Shown here in pieces: positions 24,932 to 33,363 of a DNA stretch of 64,000 nucleotides (position 1 is its first letter; every line of letters begins with the position of its first letter). The notes under the pieces were generated by a model. The model saw only the letters and a program-made list of their open reading frames with translations, was not told where the DNA came from and searched no databases. Both the position numbers and the translations under genes were made by a program. Source of the stretch: Nocardia aurantia (GTDB lineage Bacteria > Actinomycetota > Actinomycetes > Mycobacteriales > Mycobacteriaceae); contig NZ_WEGI01000014.1 of NCBI RefSeq assembly GCF_009604425.1, positions 124,001 through 188,000 on the forward strand, in the 5' to 3' direction.

Positions 24932-25786
24932 CTATTCCTCGTCCGCCAGCGCCGATTCGTGCCACCGCGACAACAACAGCCGCTCCAGCACGACCACCGC
25001 CGCGAACAACACCAGCGACACCACACTGGCCATCACCACCGCCACGAACAGCTGCGGCGTGCGCAACTGCACCGCGCTCTGCGTGATGATGTACCCCAGC
25101 CCGCCCTGCCCGCCTCCGACGCCGGCCACGAACTCGCCGACGATGGCGCCGATCACCGACGACCCCGCCGCGATCCGCATCCCGGTCAGGATCGACGGCG
25201 AGGCGCCGGGCAGCCGCAGCGAGAACAGTGTCACCCGCGGCGGCGCACCCGCCATCGCGTACAGCTGCACCAGATTCCGGTCGATCGACTTCAACCCGTG
25301 CAGGGTGTTCGCCGCCACCGGGAACAGCGCGATCATCGCACCCACCAGCATGTTCGTGGTCTGCCCCGCGCCGATCCACACCACGAACAACGGCGCGATC
25401 GCGACGATCGGAATGGTTTGCAGCACAATGAGATACGGATAGAACCCACGCTCGGTCAGCCGCCAGCGCGACATCACCAGCGCCACCGCCACACCGGCGA
25501 CGGTCGCCAGCAGGAACGCCAGATAGGACTCCCGCACCGTCACCCAGGTGGGCTGCCAGATCGAGCGGCGCTCGTCCCACAGGGTGTCCAGCAGAGTCCG
25601 CGGCGACGGCAGCATGTAGGGCGGGATGTCGAACACCCCGATGATCAACTGCCACAGCGCGATACCGAGCACGAACGCGCCCAGCGGCGGCAGCAGTCGC
25701 CCGGCCCGGGCGGTGAGCGGGACACCGGCCCGGCGTCGCGGCGCGGTGCCGGCGACCGCGTGGAAGATGTTGTCGATGACCGTCAT
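24932..25786 (-). CDS. ABC importer permease, SsuC/TauC type
   Basis: 284 residues with six hydrophobic spans and the cytoplasmic EAA loop near 190 (AMAGAPPRVTLFSLRLPGASPSILTGMRIA). Type I importer permease of the nitrate/sulfonate/taurine family. ATG 25786 overlaps the TGA of the ATPase gene by 4 bases. It works with the ATPase and NMT1-like binding lipoprotein encoded upstream in the operon. Confidence 0.9.
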   Translation of the reverse strand: MTVIDNIFHAVAGTAPRRRAGVPLTARAGRLLPPLGAFVLGIALWQLIIGVFDIPPYMLPSPRTLLDTLWDERRSIWQPTWVTVRESYLAFLLATVAGVAVALVMSRWRLTERGFYPYLIVLQTIPIVAIAPLFVVWIGAGQTTNMLVGAMIALFPVAANTLHGLKSIDRNLVQLYAMAGAPPRVTLFSLRLPGASPSILTGMRIAAGSSVIGAIVGEFVAGVGGGQGGLGYIITQSAVQLRTPQLFVAVVMASVVSLVLFAAVVVLERLLLSRWHESALADEE

Positions 25787-26547
25787 TCGCGGAAACTCCC
25801 CAGCGTGATCGAGATCTGCTGCTGCAACGCCCGCAACGCGGTTTCGTCGCGCACCACGGCGGGATCGGCCGACGGCGGGCTGGGGGAGTCGATCACCTCG
25901 ACGATATGCCCCGGCCCGGTGTCCATGATGGCGATCCGATGCCCCAGCGTGCAGGCCTCGTAGATGGAATGCGTGATGAACAGGACACTGAACCGCTTGT
26001 CCCGCCACAATCGCAGCAGTTCCGCGCCCATCTTCTCCCGGGTGAACTCGTCCAGCGCGGCGAACGGCTCGTCCATGAGCAGCAGTTCCGGTTCGCTGGT
26101 CACCGAACGCGCCAGCGACGCACGCATTTTCATGCCGCCGGACAGTTCGCGCGGATACGCGTCCCGGAAATCGCCGAGCCCGACCATCGCGATCGCCGCC
26201 TCCGCCCGCGCCCGCCGTTCGGCGCGTGGGACGTGTTGCAGCTTCGCGACCAGCTCCACATTCGCCCGCACCGTGCGCCAGGCGAGCAGGGTCGGGTCCT
26301 GGAACACGTACGACAACCGCTCGGTGTCGCGGGTCATCGCACCCGAGGTCGGCTCGGTCAGTCCCGCCGCCATCCGCAGCAGCGTGGTCTTCCCGCAGCC
26401 GGACGGCCCCACCAGGACGGTGATCTCGCCGCGCGGCACATCCAGATCGATCGGCGCCAGCGCCCGGAAACCGTTGCCGTACACCTTGTCCGCGCCCGCG
26501 AACCGCACCAGGCTCGCGGTGCGCGGCTGCTCCGATGTGAGTGTCAC
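25783..26547 (-). CDS. ABC importer ATPase, SsuB/TauB type
   Basis: 254 residues: Walker A GPSGCGKTT near 47, Q-loop VFQDPTLLAWRT, signature LSGGM near 140, Walker B LLLMDEPFAALD and H-loop THS. GTG 26547 is 6 bp after the stop of the binding-protein gene. It energises the adjacent permease. Close spacing and overlap show one transcription unit with 24932-25786 and 26554-27606. Confidence 0.9.
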   Translation of the reverse strand: MTLTSEQPRTASLVRFAGADKVYGNGFRALAPIDLDVPRGEITVLVGPSGCGKTTLLRMAAGLTEPTSGAMTRDTERLSYVFQDPTLLAWRTVRANVELVAKLQHVPRAERRARAEAAIAMVGLGDFRDAYPRELSGGMKMRASLARSVTSEPELLLMDEPFAALDEFTREKMGAELLRLWRDKRFSVLFITHSIYEACTLGHRIAIMDTGPGHIVEVIDSPSPPSADPAVVRDETALRALQQQISITLGSFRE

Positions 26548-26553
26548 GGCGGC

Positions 26554-27606
26554 TCAGTACGATCCGGTCGGCGCGGTGGGCAGCGCCGCCGGCGCCGCGA
26601 CGGTCGGCAACAGGCTCGCGTCGTACAGATCCGCCGGGGCGGGCGCCTTACCGGTGAGCTGACCCAGCTTCTGCAACTGATCGATCAGCGTGCTCCACCG
26701 CTGCTCGGTCATCGCGCCGAGCTGCTTCGCGCCCTCGCCGGCGGTCACGTACGGCCGCTGCTTGTCCCACGCGTACCAGACCGACGCGGCGGTCTGCTCA
26801 CCGTTCGCGGCGAGGATCGCCTTGTTCGCGTCGGCCGCCACCGCCACGTCACCGAGATAGTCGTGCCACCCGGTGAGACTGGCCTGCAAGAACTTCCGCA
26901 GTTCGTCCTTGTGCCCGTCGAAATAACTCTTCGAGGTGAACAACACGTCGTTGTAGGGATTGAAGCCCGACTTCGAATACGGCGTGAAATTCACCGGCAC
27001 CCCGGACTCCTCGGCCTGCCGCACCTCGTTGGTGGGCCAGCCCTGCTGCAACAGTTTCGGATCCTTCAGGAAATTCGCGATCGAACCCTGATACTGCATC
27101 GTCTGCATCGGGACGCCGAGCTGCTTGTCCAGCCACACCGGATACAGCGCGCCCGCCTGGCTCACCAGCGTCCGCCCCTTCATCTGATCGAAGGAGGTGA
27201 TGTTCTGGTCGCTGTGGGACAGGATGCCCACCGGATTGTCCTGGTACAGCGCCGCCACCGCGATGATCGGAATGCCCTGCTGCTGCGCCTGCACGATGCC
27301 CGCGGCGTCGGTGTGCCCGATCTGCGCCCGCCCCGAGGCCACCAGCTGGGTCGCCGACACCTGCGGCCCGCCCGGCTGCAGCGTGACATCCAATCCGGCG
27401 TTCTTGTACAGCCCCTCGGACTGCGCGGCGAAATATCCGCCGCCCTCCGGATCCGCGTACCAGGGCAACACCACCGTCAATTTCCCGGAATCCGCGGCCG
27501 AATTCGAGGAATTGTCACTGCATGCCGTCGCCGACAATGCCACGGCCGCGGTGACGACCGCGATCGCGGCCCGTACCAGCCGCCGACGGGAACCTGAAGA
27601 ATGCAT
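26554..27606 (-). CDS. Substrate-binding lipoprotein, NMT1/SsuA type
   Basis: 350 residues. Lipoprotein signal with a lipobox at ATAC (Cys about 29), then the NMT1/THI5-like fold: KLTVVLPWYADPEGGGYFAAQSEGLYKNAGLDVTL and a QIGHTDAAGIVQAQQQGIPIIAV hinge segment. This subfamily binds sulfonates, pyrimidines, nitrate-like or aromatic ligands. ATG 27606 after AGAGAAGG. The pairing with two amidohydrolases suggests an amide or formyl-amine ligand, possibly a pyrimidine breakdown product; this is inference. Confidence 0.87.
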   Translation of the reverse strand: MHSSGSRRRLVRAAIAVVTAAVALSATACSDNSSNSAADSGKLTVVLPWYADPEGGGYFAAQSEGLYKNAGLDVTLQPGGPQVSATQLVASGRAQIGHTDAAGIVQAQQQGIPIIAVAALYQDNPVGILSHSDQNITSFDQMKGRTLVSQAGALYPVWLDKQLGVPMQTMQYQGSIANFLKDPKLLQQGWPTNEVRQAEESGVPVNFTPYSKSGFNPYNDVLFTSKSYFDGHKDELRKFLQASLTGWHDYLGDVAVAADANKAILAANGEQTAASVWYAWDKQRPYVTAGEGAKQLGAMTEQRWSTLIDQLQKLGQLTGKAPAPADLYDASLLPTVAAPAALPTAPTGSY

Positions 27607-27658
27607 GGGCCGAGCCTTCTCTGAAAGGGATGGTGAATTGTGCGCCGAGCGTCGTCGC

Positions 27659-28369
27659 TCAGAAGCAGGGGTGATGTTCGCGGGTGAGGTCGGCGACCTC
27701 GGCCAGATGCCGCAGCATCGCCGCCCGCGCCGCGTCCGGATCACGTTCCCGGACAGCGAGATAGATACGTTGATGGCCCTCGTGGGACAGCTGCCGGGCC
27801 CGCGGATCGGCATGCGACAACGCGCGGGTCGAGGCCGTCCACTCGTTCGCCAGCGTACCCACGGCGATCAACAGCGGGTTCTGCGAGGCCTGCGCGATCA
27901 GCATGTGGAACTCGATGTCCAGCGCGATCGAATCGGTCTGCGGCAGTGGGGTTCCGGTCTTCGCCAGCACCGTCTCCAGGGCCAGCAGGGTGGCATCGGT
28001 GATCCGGGACGCGGCCAGCTCGGCGAACCTCGGCTCGATCGTCTCCCGCAACTCGGCCACGTCCCGCAGCGTCCGCTCCGCCGCCGAGACCCGGTCGTAC
28101 AGATCGCCGGCCCGCGCGCCGGGCTCGGCCACCACCGTGCCCCGACCCGGCCGCCGCACCACCAGGTTCTTGACCTCCAGCTCGTGCATGGCCTCCCGCA
28201 CCGAGGTGCGCGAAACACCCAGCGACACCGCCAATTCCCGCTCCGAGGGCAGGCGCGCGCCGGGGGCGAGCCCGCCACCGGAGATCATCCGCTCGAGGTG
28301 CGCGACGATCTCCGCGCCGACCGAGGTGGTCCGCCGCGGCGGTGGTGGTACGGGTGAATCCGGGTGCAT
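27659..28369 (-). CDS. GntR-family regulator, FadR subfamily
   Basis: 236 residues: winged HTH at 20-85 (LAPGARLPSERELAVSLGVSRTSVREAMHELEVKNLVVRRPGRGTVV) and an FCD ligand domain with the expected metal-site pattern (D/H residues in DIEFHMLIAQAS and HQRIYLAV). ATG 28369 follows GGAGAAG. It is the first gene of the ABC-amidohydrolase operon, 52 bp upstream of the binding protein. A FadR-type TGGTC-N-GACCA palindrome just upstream of the start points to autoregulation of the whole operon. Confidence 0.9.
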   Translation of the reverse strand: MHPDSPVPPPPRRTTSVGAEIVAHLERMISGGGLAPGARLPSERELAVSLGVSRTSVREAMHELEVKNLVVRRPGRGTVVAEPGARAGDLYDRVSAAERTLRDVAELRETIEPRFAELAASRITDATLLALETVLAKTGTPLPQTDSIALDIEFHMLIAQASQNPLLIAVGTLANEWTASTRALSHADPRARQLSHEGHQRIYLAVRERDPDAARAAMLRHLAEVADLTREHHPCF

Positions 28370-28380
28370 CACTTCTCCAT

Positions 28381-28400
28381 TGGTCCGACTGGTCCGACCA
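28381..28400. promoter_or_regulatory. FadR-type GntR operator
   Basis: TGGTCCGAC at 28381-28389 runs directly into the perfect palindrome TGGTCCGACCA at 28390-28400. This matches the TGGT-N3-ACCA consensus of FadR-subfamily regulators and lies 12 bp upstream of the GntR start. Of the 28370-28678 stretch, this and the AT-rich promoter at 28617-28666 are the recognisable parts. Confidence 0.75.
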
Positions 28401-28616
28401 TCGACATACCGATCGTATGACCCCCGATGTCCGTTTCGCTCACCGGCAACAGCTCCGCAACAAGCCTTTTTCGTTGGCAACCGTGGCGTAACACGAGCGT
28501 CCGGCAGGGCTTGCCGGAGATGCGCCGGGGACAGCACAGTCGTAGCCGGAGCGCCCTCGGGGAGATCAGACTCCGCCCTCGCTTCACCGGGTCCGCGGTG
28601 GCGCGCCTCACTCTTC

Positions 28617-28666
28617 TATATGCAACTCATATGATCTATTCTCTAGATAATATCTGACTCGTACTA
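28617..28666. promoter_or_regulatory. AT-rich promoter with palindromes before the NmrA gene
   Basis: An AT-rich block unlike its surroundings contains ATATG-CAACT-CATAT (28619-28633) and AGAT-AAT-ATCT (28645-28655). GATAATAT is a plausible -10. The palindromes suggest a repressor site, but no regulator gene lies next to it. GGAGGG precedes ATG 28679. Confidence 0.45.
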
Positions 28667-28678
28667 CATGGAGGGCTC

Positions 28679-29524
28679 ATGACGATCGTGATCACCGGCG
28701 CGACCGGTCCCGTCGGACGCGCGACCACGCAACTCCTGCTGGAAGCCGGGCAGGAGGTGACCGCGATCAGCCGTACCCCGGAGCGCGCCGCACTGCCCGC
28801 CGAAGCCCGGGTGGCACGCGGTGACCCGTCCCGGCCGCAGTCGCTGGGCCCGGTGTTCGACGGTGCGGAAGCGGTGCTGATCAGCCCGCGCGCCGTCGGC
28901 AGCGCGGCTCCCGAGCTGCTCGCGACCGCGGCCGCGGCGGGCGTGCGGCGGGTCGTCGTGATCTCCGCCGCGACCGTGCAGTATCCAGCCGGCGAGCCGC
29001 GTTTCGCCGAGGAGTTCCGGGCCGCGGAACGCGCCGCACAGGAATCCGGACTGGCCTGGACGGCGTTGCGCTGCACCGACTTCGACGCCAACGCGCTGGC
29101 GTGGGCGCCGCAGATTCGCGGAGGCGGCGTGGTGCGCGGCGCGTACCCCACCGCGGCCAGCTCACCGATCCACCACCGTGACATCGCCGCCGTCGCCGTG
29201 GCGGCGCTCACCGGACCCGGCCACGCCGGCCGCGCGCACGTGCTCACCGGCCCGCAGTCGCTGACCCAGCTCGACAAGGTGCGCACCCTCGCCGCCACCC
29301 TGGACGTCGACCTGTCGTTCGACGAGGTCCCCGCCGATCGGGTCCGGGCCGCGATGCTGGCGCAGGGCCTGCCCGAGGAGATCCCCGCCCGGCTGCTCGG
29401 CTCACTCGCGGACTACGCACGCACCCCCGGCCCGACCACCGCCACCGTCGCGGAACTGCTCGACCGGCCCGCACTGACCTTCGCGCAGTGGGCCATCGAG
29501 AACGCCGCCGCATTCCGAAACTGA
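28679..29524 (+). CDS. NmrA-like NAD(P)-binding protein (atypical SDR)
   Basis: 281 residues. Nucleotide-binding motif TGATGPVG at 7-14, then ISRTPERAALPAEARVARGDPSRPQSL, the domain pattern of NmrA/HSCARG-type sensors and NAD(P)H-binding reductases. The catalytic YxxxK is not present, as usual for the group. GGAGGG lies upstream of ATG 28679. It is followed after 11 bp by the hemerythrin-domain gene, and the two form an operon. A role in redox sensing is possible but not shown. Confidence 0.85.
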   Translation: MTIVITGATGPVGRATTQLLLEAGQEVTAISRTPERAALPAEARVARGDPSRPQSLGPVFDGAEAVLISPRAVGSAAPELLATAAAAGVRRVVVISAATVQYPAGEPRFAEEFRAAERAAQESGLAWTALRCTDFDANALAWAPQIRGGGVVRGAYPTAASSPIHHRDIAAVAVAALTGPGHAGRAHVLTGPQSLTQLDKVRTLAATLDVDLSFDEVPADRVRAAMLAQGLPEEIPARLLGSLADYARTPGPTTATVAELLDRPALTFAQWAIENAAAFRN

Positions 29525-29535
29525 AGGGAGCCACC

Positions 29536-30177
29536 ATGTCCGTCGAACCGGCCCGGCACTCCGGCCGCACCGAACCCCTCGACTTCACCCCGATGTACGC
29601 CACCCACAACGCCTTTCGCCGCGATCTGACGCGCCTGCACCGCGCCGTCACCGGCGGCCGGGCCGACACCCCCGGTGTCCGGGACGGCTGGGCGAACTTC
29701 ACCCGGCAACTGGACGTGCATCATTCGGTCGAGGACGAAGTACTGTGGCCCGCGCTGCTGCGCGCGGTCCCCGACCGCCCGCACGACCTCGCCCTCATCG
29801 CCGAGATGACAGCCGAACACGCGCAACTGGATCCGCTGCTCACGGCGATCGACAACGACCTCTCGCAGCGCAAATCGGCTCTCGCCGAACATGTCCGGGA
29901 GTTGACCGACGTCCTGGACGCTCATATGCGGCACGAGGAGGACGCGGCGCTGCCGCTGATGCAGCAGGTGCTCCCGGACGCCGACTGGGCGGCCTTCCGC
30001 TCGGCGATGGCCAAGCGGCAGGGCCCCTCCGGCGCGGCCGTCTACATTCCGTGGATCCTCGACGGCGTCACCGCCGAGCAGCGCCGCGACTTCCTCGCCG
30101 CCATGCCCGGCCCGGTCGCCGTCGTGAACACCCTGCTGTTCCAGCCCCGCTACCGGCGCAAACGGTTCTGGGAATAA
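29536..30177 (+). CDS. Hemerythrin HHE-domain protein
   Basis: 213 residues. A four-helix HHE domain spans 20-150 with metal ligands His in THNAF, His and Glu in HHSVEDEVLWPAL, His in EHAQLDPL and His/Glu in HMRHEEDAALP. This is a di-iron site that binds oxygen or nitric oxide. The C-terminal 60 residues form a helical cap. GAAGGGAG precedes ATG 29536. Co-transcribed with the NmrA-like gene. Confidence 0.87.
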   Translation: MSVEPARHSGRTEPLDFTPMYATHNAFRRDLTRLHRAVTGGRADTPGVRDGWANFTRQLDVHHSVEDEVLWPALLRAVPDRPHDLALIAEMTAEHAQLDPLLTAIDNDLSQRKSALAEHVRELTDVLDAHMRHEEDAALPLMQQVLPDADWAAFRSAMAKRQGPSGAAVYIPWILDGVTAEQRRDFLAAMPGPVAVVNTLLFQPRYRRKRFWE

Positions 30178-30198
30178 CGCCGACCGGTCAGCGCGGAA

Positions 30199-30455
30199 TT
30201 ACTCGACCGGCAGCGACTGCAGCCGGTAAGCGTCGCTCGGCTCCGAGGCCGAGCGGCGGGCCCACGTCGACGTCGGCGGCCCGCGCCGAGGATGTAGTGC
30301 ACCAGCACCGAGGCCACGGTGAACCAGTCGTCCTCCGCGGCGCCCAGGGCGCGGACCCCGCGGCCGATGCTCTCGAAGATCCGCGTCGTCACCGCTCCCT
30401 GCGGGTCGCGCGACAGTTGCACCGCGATCCGGGTGGCCAGCCAGGGCTCCCGGAC
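30199..30455 (-). pseudogene. C-terminal remnant of a TetR-family regulator
   Basis: The segment 30455-30285 reads REPWLATRIAV, then RIFESIGRGVRALGAAEDD and ASVLVHYILG, the ligand-domain pattern of TetR_C proteins. A frameshift follows, and the last part (ARRSASEPSDAYRLQSLPVE, ending 30199) continues in another frame. The HTH domain is missing: at about 30455 the sequence switches to a plus-strand monooxygenase fragment. Confidence 0.65.
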
Positions 30456-30639
30456 CGGTCTGCTGGTCGGCGCGGACGGCGCGTGGTCCCGGATCCGCAC
30501 GCTGTTGTCCACTGCCACACCGGAATACATCGGCCTGTCGTTCCTCGAGACCTACCTCTACGACGCCGACACCCGCCATCCCGCCATCGCGAAGACGGTC
30601 GGTGACGGCGCTCTCCTGGCGCTCGAACCGGGAAAGGGA
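30454..30639 (+). pseudogene. Internal fragment of a TetX-like FAD monooxygenase
   Basis: The plus frame from 30454 reads TGLLVGADGAWSRIRTLL, then ATPEYIGLSFLETYLYDADTRHPAIAKTVGDG and ALEPGKG. This is the middle of FAD-dependent aromatic hydroxylases of the TetX type. Neither the N-terminal GxGxxG nor the C-terminal FAD motif is present, so it is a remnant, joined head-to-tail with the TetR remnant at about 30454. The sequence 30640-30938 that follows holds no recognisable gene. Confidence 0.7.
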
Positions 30640-30938
30640 TCCAGGCCCACCGCGCTGGTCGACCTGCTCACCGGACACGCGTAGGCCGATGCCGACCCGC
30701 CTCGGAAGCGGATCGACACCGGCGATGAAATCATCTGACTCGCAACATTTCTCGACCGGACCCGCTACCCGTCGGCGGGCGGCTCGGTCCGGTGCGTGGT
30801 AGTCTCCTTTCGAGAGTTGTTGTCCTGGGGTTGTTTCCGTCGAGCACAGCTGTCGTCACATCGCACGAGTAGTGGTCGTGCGCCCGCTCCGAACGTGGTA
30901 CGCGTTGGGCGGCAGTGATTGTGGTGAGTGGCCGGGCG

Positions 30939-31700
30939 TCAGGAGATCTTGCGGCGGTAGGTGATCGTCGCGAGCACGTACGCGCCGACGAGAATGCCCG
31001 CGCACCAGGCCAGCGCGATCCAGATCCCCGAACCCACCGGCTGCTGGGTGAACAGATCGCGGATCGCGTTCACGATCGAGGTCACCGGCTGATGCTCGGC
31101 GAAGGCGCGCACCGGGCCGGGCATGGTCGCTGTCGGCACGAACGCCGAACTGACGAAGGGCAGGAAGATCAGCGGATAGGAGAAGGCGCTCGCGCCGTCC
31201 GCCGAACTCGCTGTCAGCCCGGGGATCACGGCCAGCCAGGTCAATGCCAGCGTGAACAGCAGCAGAATCCCGGCGATCGCCAGCCACGCCCAGACATTCG
31301 CACCGGAGCGGAACCCCATGGCCAGCGCCACGAGCACCACGACCACCAGCGAGACCACATTCGCGACCAGCGACGTCAGAACATGTGCCCACAACACCGA
31401 CGACCGCGCGATCGGCATCGACTGGAAGCGCTCGAAGATCCCGTTCTTCATATCCAGGAAGAGACGAAAAGCCGTGTAGGAGATGCCCGTCGCCACCGTC
31501 ATGAGGAGAATGCCCGGCAGCAGATAGCTCACGTACGATTTCGTGCCCGTATTGATCGCGCCGCCGAAGACGTACACGAACAGCAGCAGGAAGGCGATCG
31601 GCAGGATCGTGGTCGTGATGATGGTGTCCACGCTGCGCGTCACATGACGCAGCGAACGCCCCAGCAGCACAGCGGTATCGGCGAAGAAAAACGTGTTCAT
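30939..31700 (-). CDS. ABC-2 exporter permease, DrrB type
   Basis: 253 residues with six hydrophobic spans; the first begins DTIITTTILPIAFLLLFVYVFGG, and the family motif DMKNGIFERFQSMPIARSSVLWAHVL lies at about 85-110. These permeases pair with DrrA-type ATPases to export drugs, lipids or antibiotics. ATG 31700 overlaps the TGA of the ATPase gene by 4 bases. Last gene of the PadR-DUF1048-ATPase-permease operon. Confidence 0.9.
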   Translation of the reverse strand: MNTFFFADTAVLLGRSLRHVTRSVDTIITTTILPIAFLLLFVYVFGGAINTGTKSYVSYLLPGILLMTVATGISYTAFRLFLDMKNGIFERFQSMPIARSSVLWAHVLTSLVANVVSLVVVVLVALAMGFRSGANVWAWLAIAGILLLFTLALTWLAVIPGLTASSADGASAFSYPLIFLPFVSSAFVPTATMPGPVRAFAEHQPVTSIVNAIRDLFTQQPVGSGIWIALAWCAGILVGAYVLATITYRRKIS

Positions 31701-32494
31701 CGGACTTCCTGTTCGTTCGCGCCGGCGTCGTTCGGGCCGGCACCCACGACGGCGAAGAAGATGTCCTCGAGCGTGGGCTGTTTCTCGACGTATTCGACCT
31801 TCGCCGGTGGATGCAGCGCCTTCAACTCGGCGAGCGTGCCGTTCACGATGATCCGGCCCTCGTGCAGAATCGCGATCCGATCCGCGAGTTGCTCGGCCTC
31901 GTCCAGGTATTGCGTGGTGAGCAGCACCGTGGTGCCGTGCCGGGCGAGTTCCTGCACGGCCTGCCACACCTCGATCCGGGCCTGCGGATCCAGGCCCGTG
32001 GTCGGCTCGTCGAGAAAGACGACCGGCGGATTCCCGATGAGGCTCATCGCGATATCGAGCCGCCGCCGCATACCACCGGAATAGGTCGACACCTTCCGCC
32101 CGCCCGCCTCGGTCAGCGAGAATCGCGCCAGCAGATCGTCGGCGATGCGGCCGGGATTGCGCAGATGCCGCAACCGCGCCACCAGCACGAGATTCTCCCG
32201 GCCGCTGAGGATTTCGTCGACAGCCGCGAACTGCCCGGTGAGACTGATGGATTCGCGCACCTTCCCCGCCTCGGTCGCGACATCGAACCCGTGCACCCCC
32301 GCCGTGCCCGCATCCGCCTTCAGCAACGTGGACAGGATCTTCACCACGGTGGTCTTACCGGCCCCGTTGGACCCGAGCAGCGCGAAAATGCTCCCCGCCG
32401 CCACCTCGAAATCCACTCCCCGCAGCACATGCAGATCCTTGTAGGACTTCTCCAAACCCCGCACGACGATCGCGGGGCCATGTTGTCCGGTCAT
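31697..32494 (-). CDS. ABC exporter ATPase, DrrA type
   Basis: 265 residues: Walker A GSNGAGKTT near 42, Q-loop ISLTGQFAAVDEILSGRENL, signature YSGGMRRRLDIAMSL, Walker B VVFLDEPTTGLD, and the DrrA-type C-terminal extension PTLEDIFFAVVG. ATG 32494 lies 10 bp after the DUF1048 gene. It energises the DrrB-like permease. Expected to be induced when the PadR repressor binds its ligand. Confidence 0.9.
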   Translation of the reverse strand: MTGQHGPAIVVRGLEKSYKDLHVLRGVDFEVAAGSIFALLGSNGAGKTTVVKILSTLLKADAGTAGVHGFDVATEAGKVRESISLTGQFAAVDEILSGRENLVLVARLRHLRNPGRIADDLLARFSLTEAGGRKVSTYSGGMRRRLDIAMSLIGNPPVVFLDEPTTGLDPQARIEVWQAVQELARHGTTVLLTTQYLDEAEQLADRIAILHEGRIIVNGTLAELKALHPPAKVEYVEKQPTLEDIFFAVVGAGPNDAGANEQEVR

Positions 32495-32504
32495 CGAACT
32501 GTCC

Positions 32505-32852
32505 TTACTTTCCTTCTCCGGCGGCCTGCTCGATGGCATTGAGCAGCCGCGTCCGCTCCCGATTGCGCCACGATTCCTCTTCGTAGTTCCGGGCGAACGC
32601 CTCGATGAACTCCACGGGGTCGTCCCCGACGACATCGCGGATCGGCGTGCGATCGGCGGCGCTCTGCTCGAAAAGCTCGGTCAGATCCTCGAACAAGGAC
32701 ATACTGCCGCCGCCCGCCCCGCTGTACATCAGATACCGCTCGAACGCCGCGGCCACCGTGCGGTACGGCTCGGCGAGCTGCTTCACCCGCGTCTTGTACG
32801 ACCACCACCGGCGCTTCTCGCCGAGGTCGCCGATCACTTTCTCGATGAACAT
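32505..32852 (-). CDS. DUF1048-family protein
   Basis: 115 residues, mainly helical and charged (MFIEKVIGDLGEKRRWWSYKTRVKQLAEPYRTVAAAFERYLMY). This family commonly lies between PadR regulators and ABC exporters; its function is unknown and no catalytic motif is visible. ATG 32852 starts 2 bp after the PadR stop, so translation is tightly coupled. Confidence 0.85.
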   Translation of the reverse strand: MFIEKVIGDLGEKRRWWSYKTRVKQLAEPYRTVAAAFERYLMYSGAGGGSMSLFEDLTELFEQSAADRTPIRDVVGDDPVEFIEAFARNYEEESWRNRERTRLLNAIEQAAGEGK

Positions 32853-32854
32853 GA

Positions 32855-33184
32855 CTAGTTGTCTCCTTCGTGCAGTTGCGCCAGCCGTTCGGAGAGGAAA
32901 TTCCAGGTCTGCCAGAACTCCTCGAGGTATTCCCGCCCCTGCGCGTTCAGGGTGAAAACCTTTCGCGGCGGCCCCTTCTCGGACGGAATCTTCTCCACAT
33001 CGACCAGCCCGCGCTTCTCGACCCGGACCAGCAGGGCGTACACGGTGCCCTCGGCGATATCGGTGAACCCCTGATCCCGCAGCCACGCCGTGATCTCGTA
33101 CCCGTACGCCGGTCGCGCGAACAGAATCGCCAGGACGATGCCCTCCAGCGTCCCCTTGAGCATCTCCGTCATCTGCTTGCCCAT
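32855..33184 (-). CDS. PadR-family transcriptional repressor
   Basis: 109 residues: the winged HTH of PadR (LKGTLEGIVLAILFARPAYGYEITAWLRDQGFTDIAEGTVYALLVRVEKRGLVDVE), with the short C-terminal helix for dimer formation. The GAGGAGGTGG ribosome site is strong. It heads the operon and presumably represses it until a toxic compound is bound. A CACTA/TAGTG inverted repeat sits in its promoter. Confidence 0.9.
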   Translation of the reverse strand: MGKQMTEMLKGTLEGIVLAILFARPAYGYEITAWLRDQGFTDIAEGTVYALLVRVEKRGLVDVEKIPSEKGPPRKVFTLNAQGREYLEEFWQTWNFLSERLAQLHEGDN

Positions 33185-33220
33185 AACCACCTCCTCGCGG
33201 TACTCAGTGCTGCTGACTAC

Positions 33221-33245
33221 CACTAGATAGTAACACTGAATAGTG
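33221..33245. promoter_or_regulatory. PadR promoter with inverted repeat
   Basis: CACTA (33221-33225) and TAGTG (33241-33245) are inverted around a 15-base spacer, with a TACTAT -10-like hexamer on the minus strand at 33227-33232 inside it. It starts 37 bp upstream of the PadR start, a good place for autorepression. Confidence 0.5.
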
Positions 33246-33363
33246 GAGGCGCAAGAGGACTTCCCCGCCGCTACTCCAGGCCGGAGGTCGCAGTTGGATC
33301 AGTTGTTTCCGAAGACCTGTGGCGATACCTCGGGTGTCGGCTGATGGCCGCTAGGTTCGGTTC

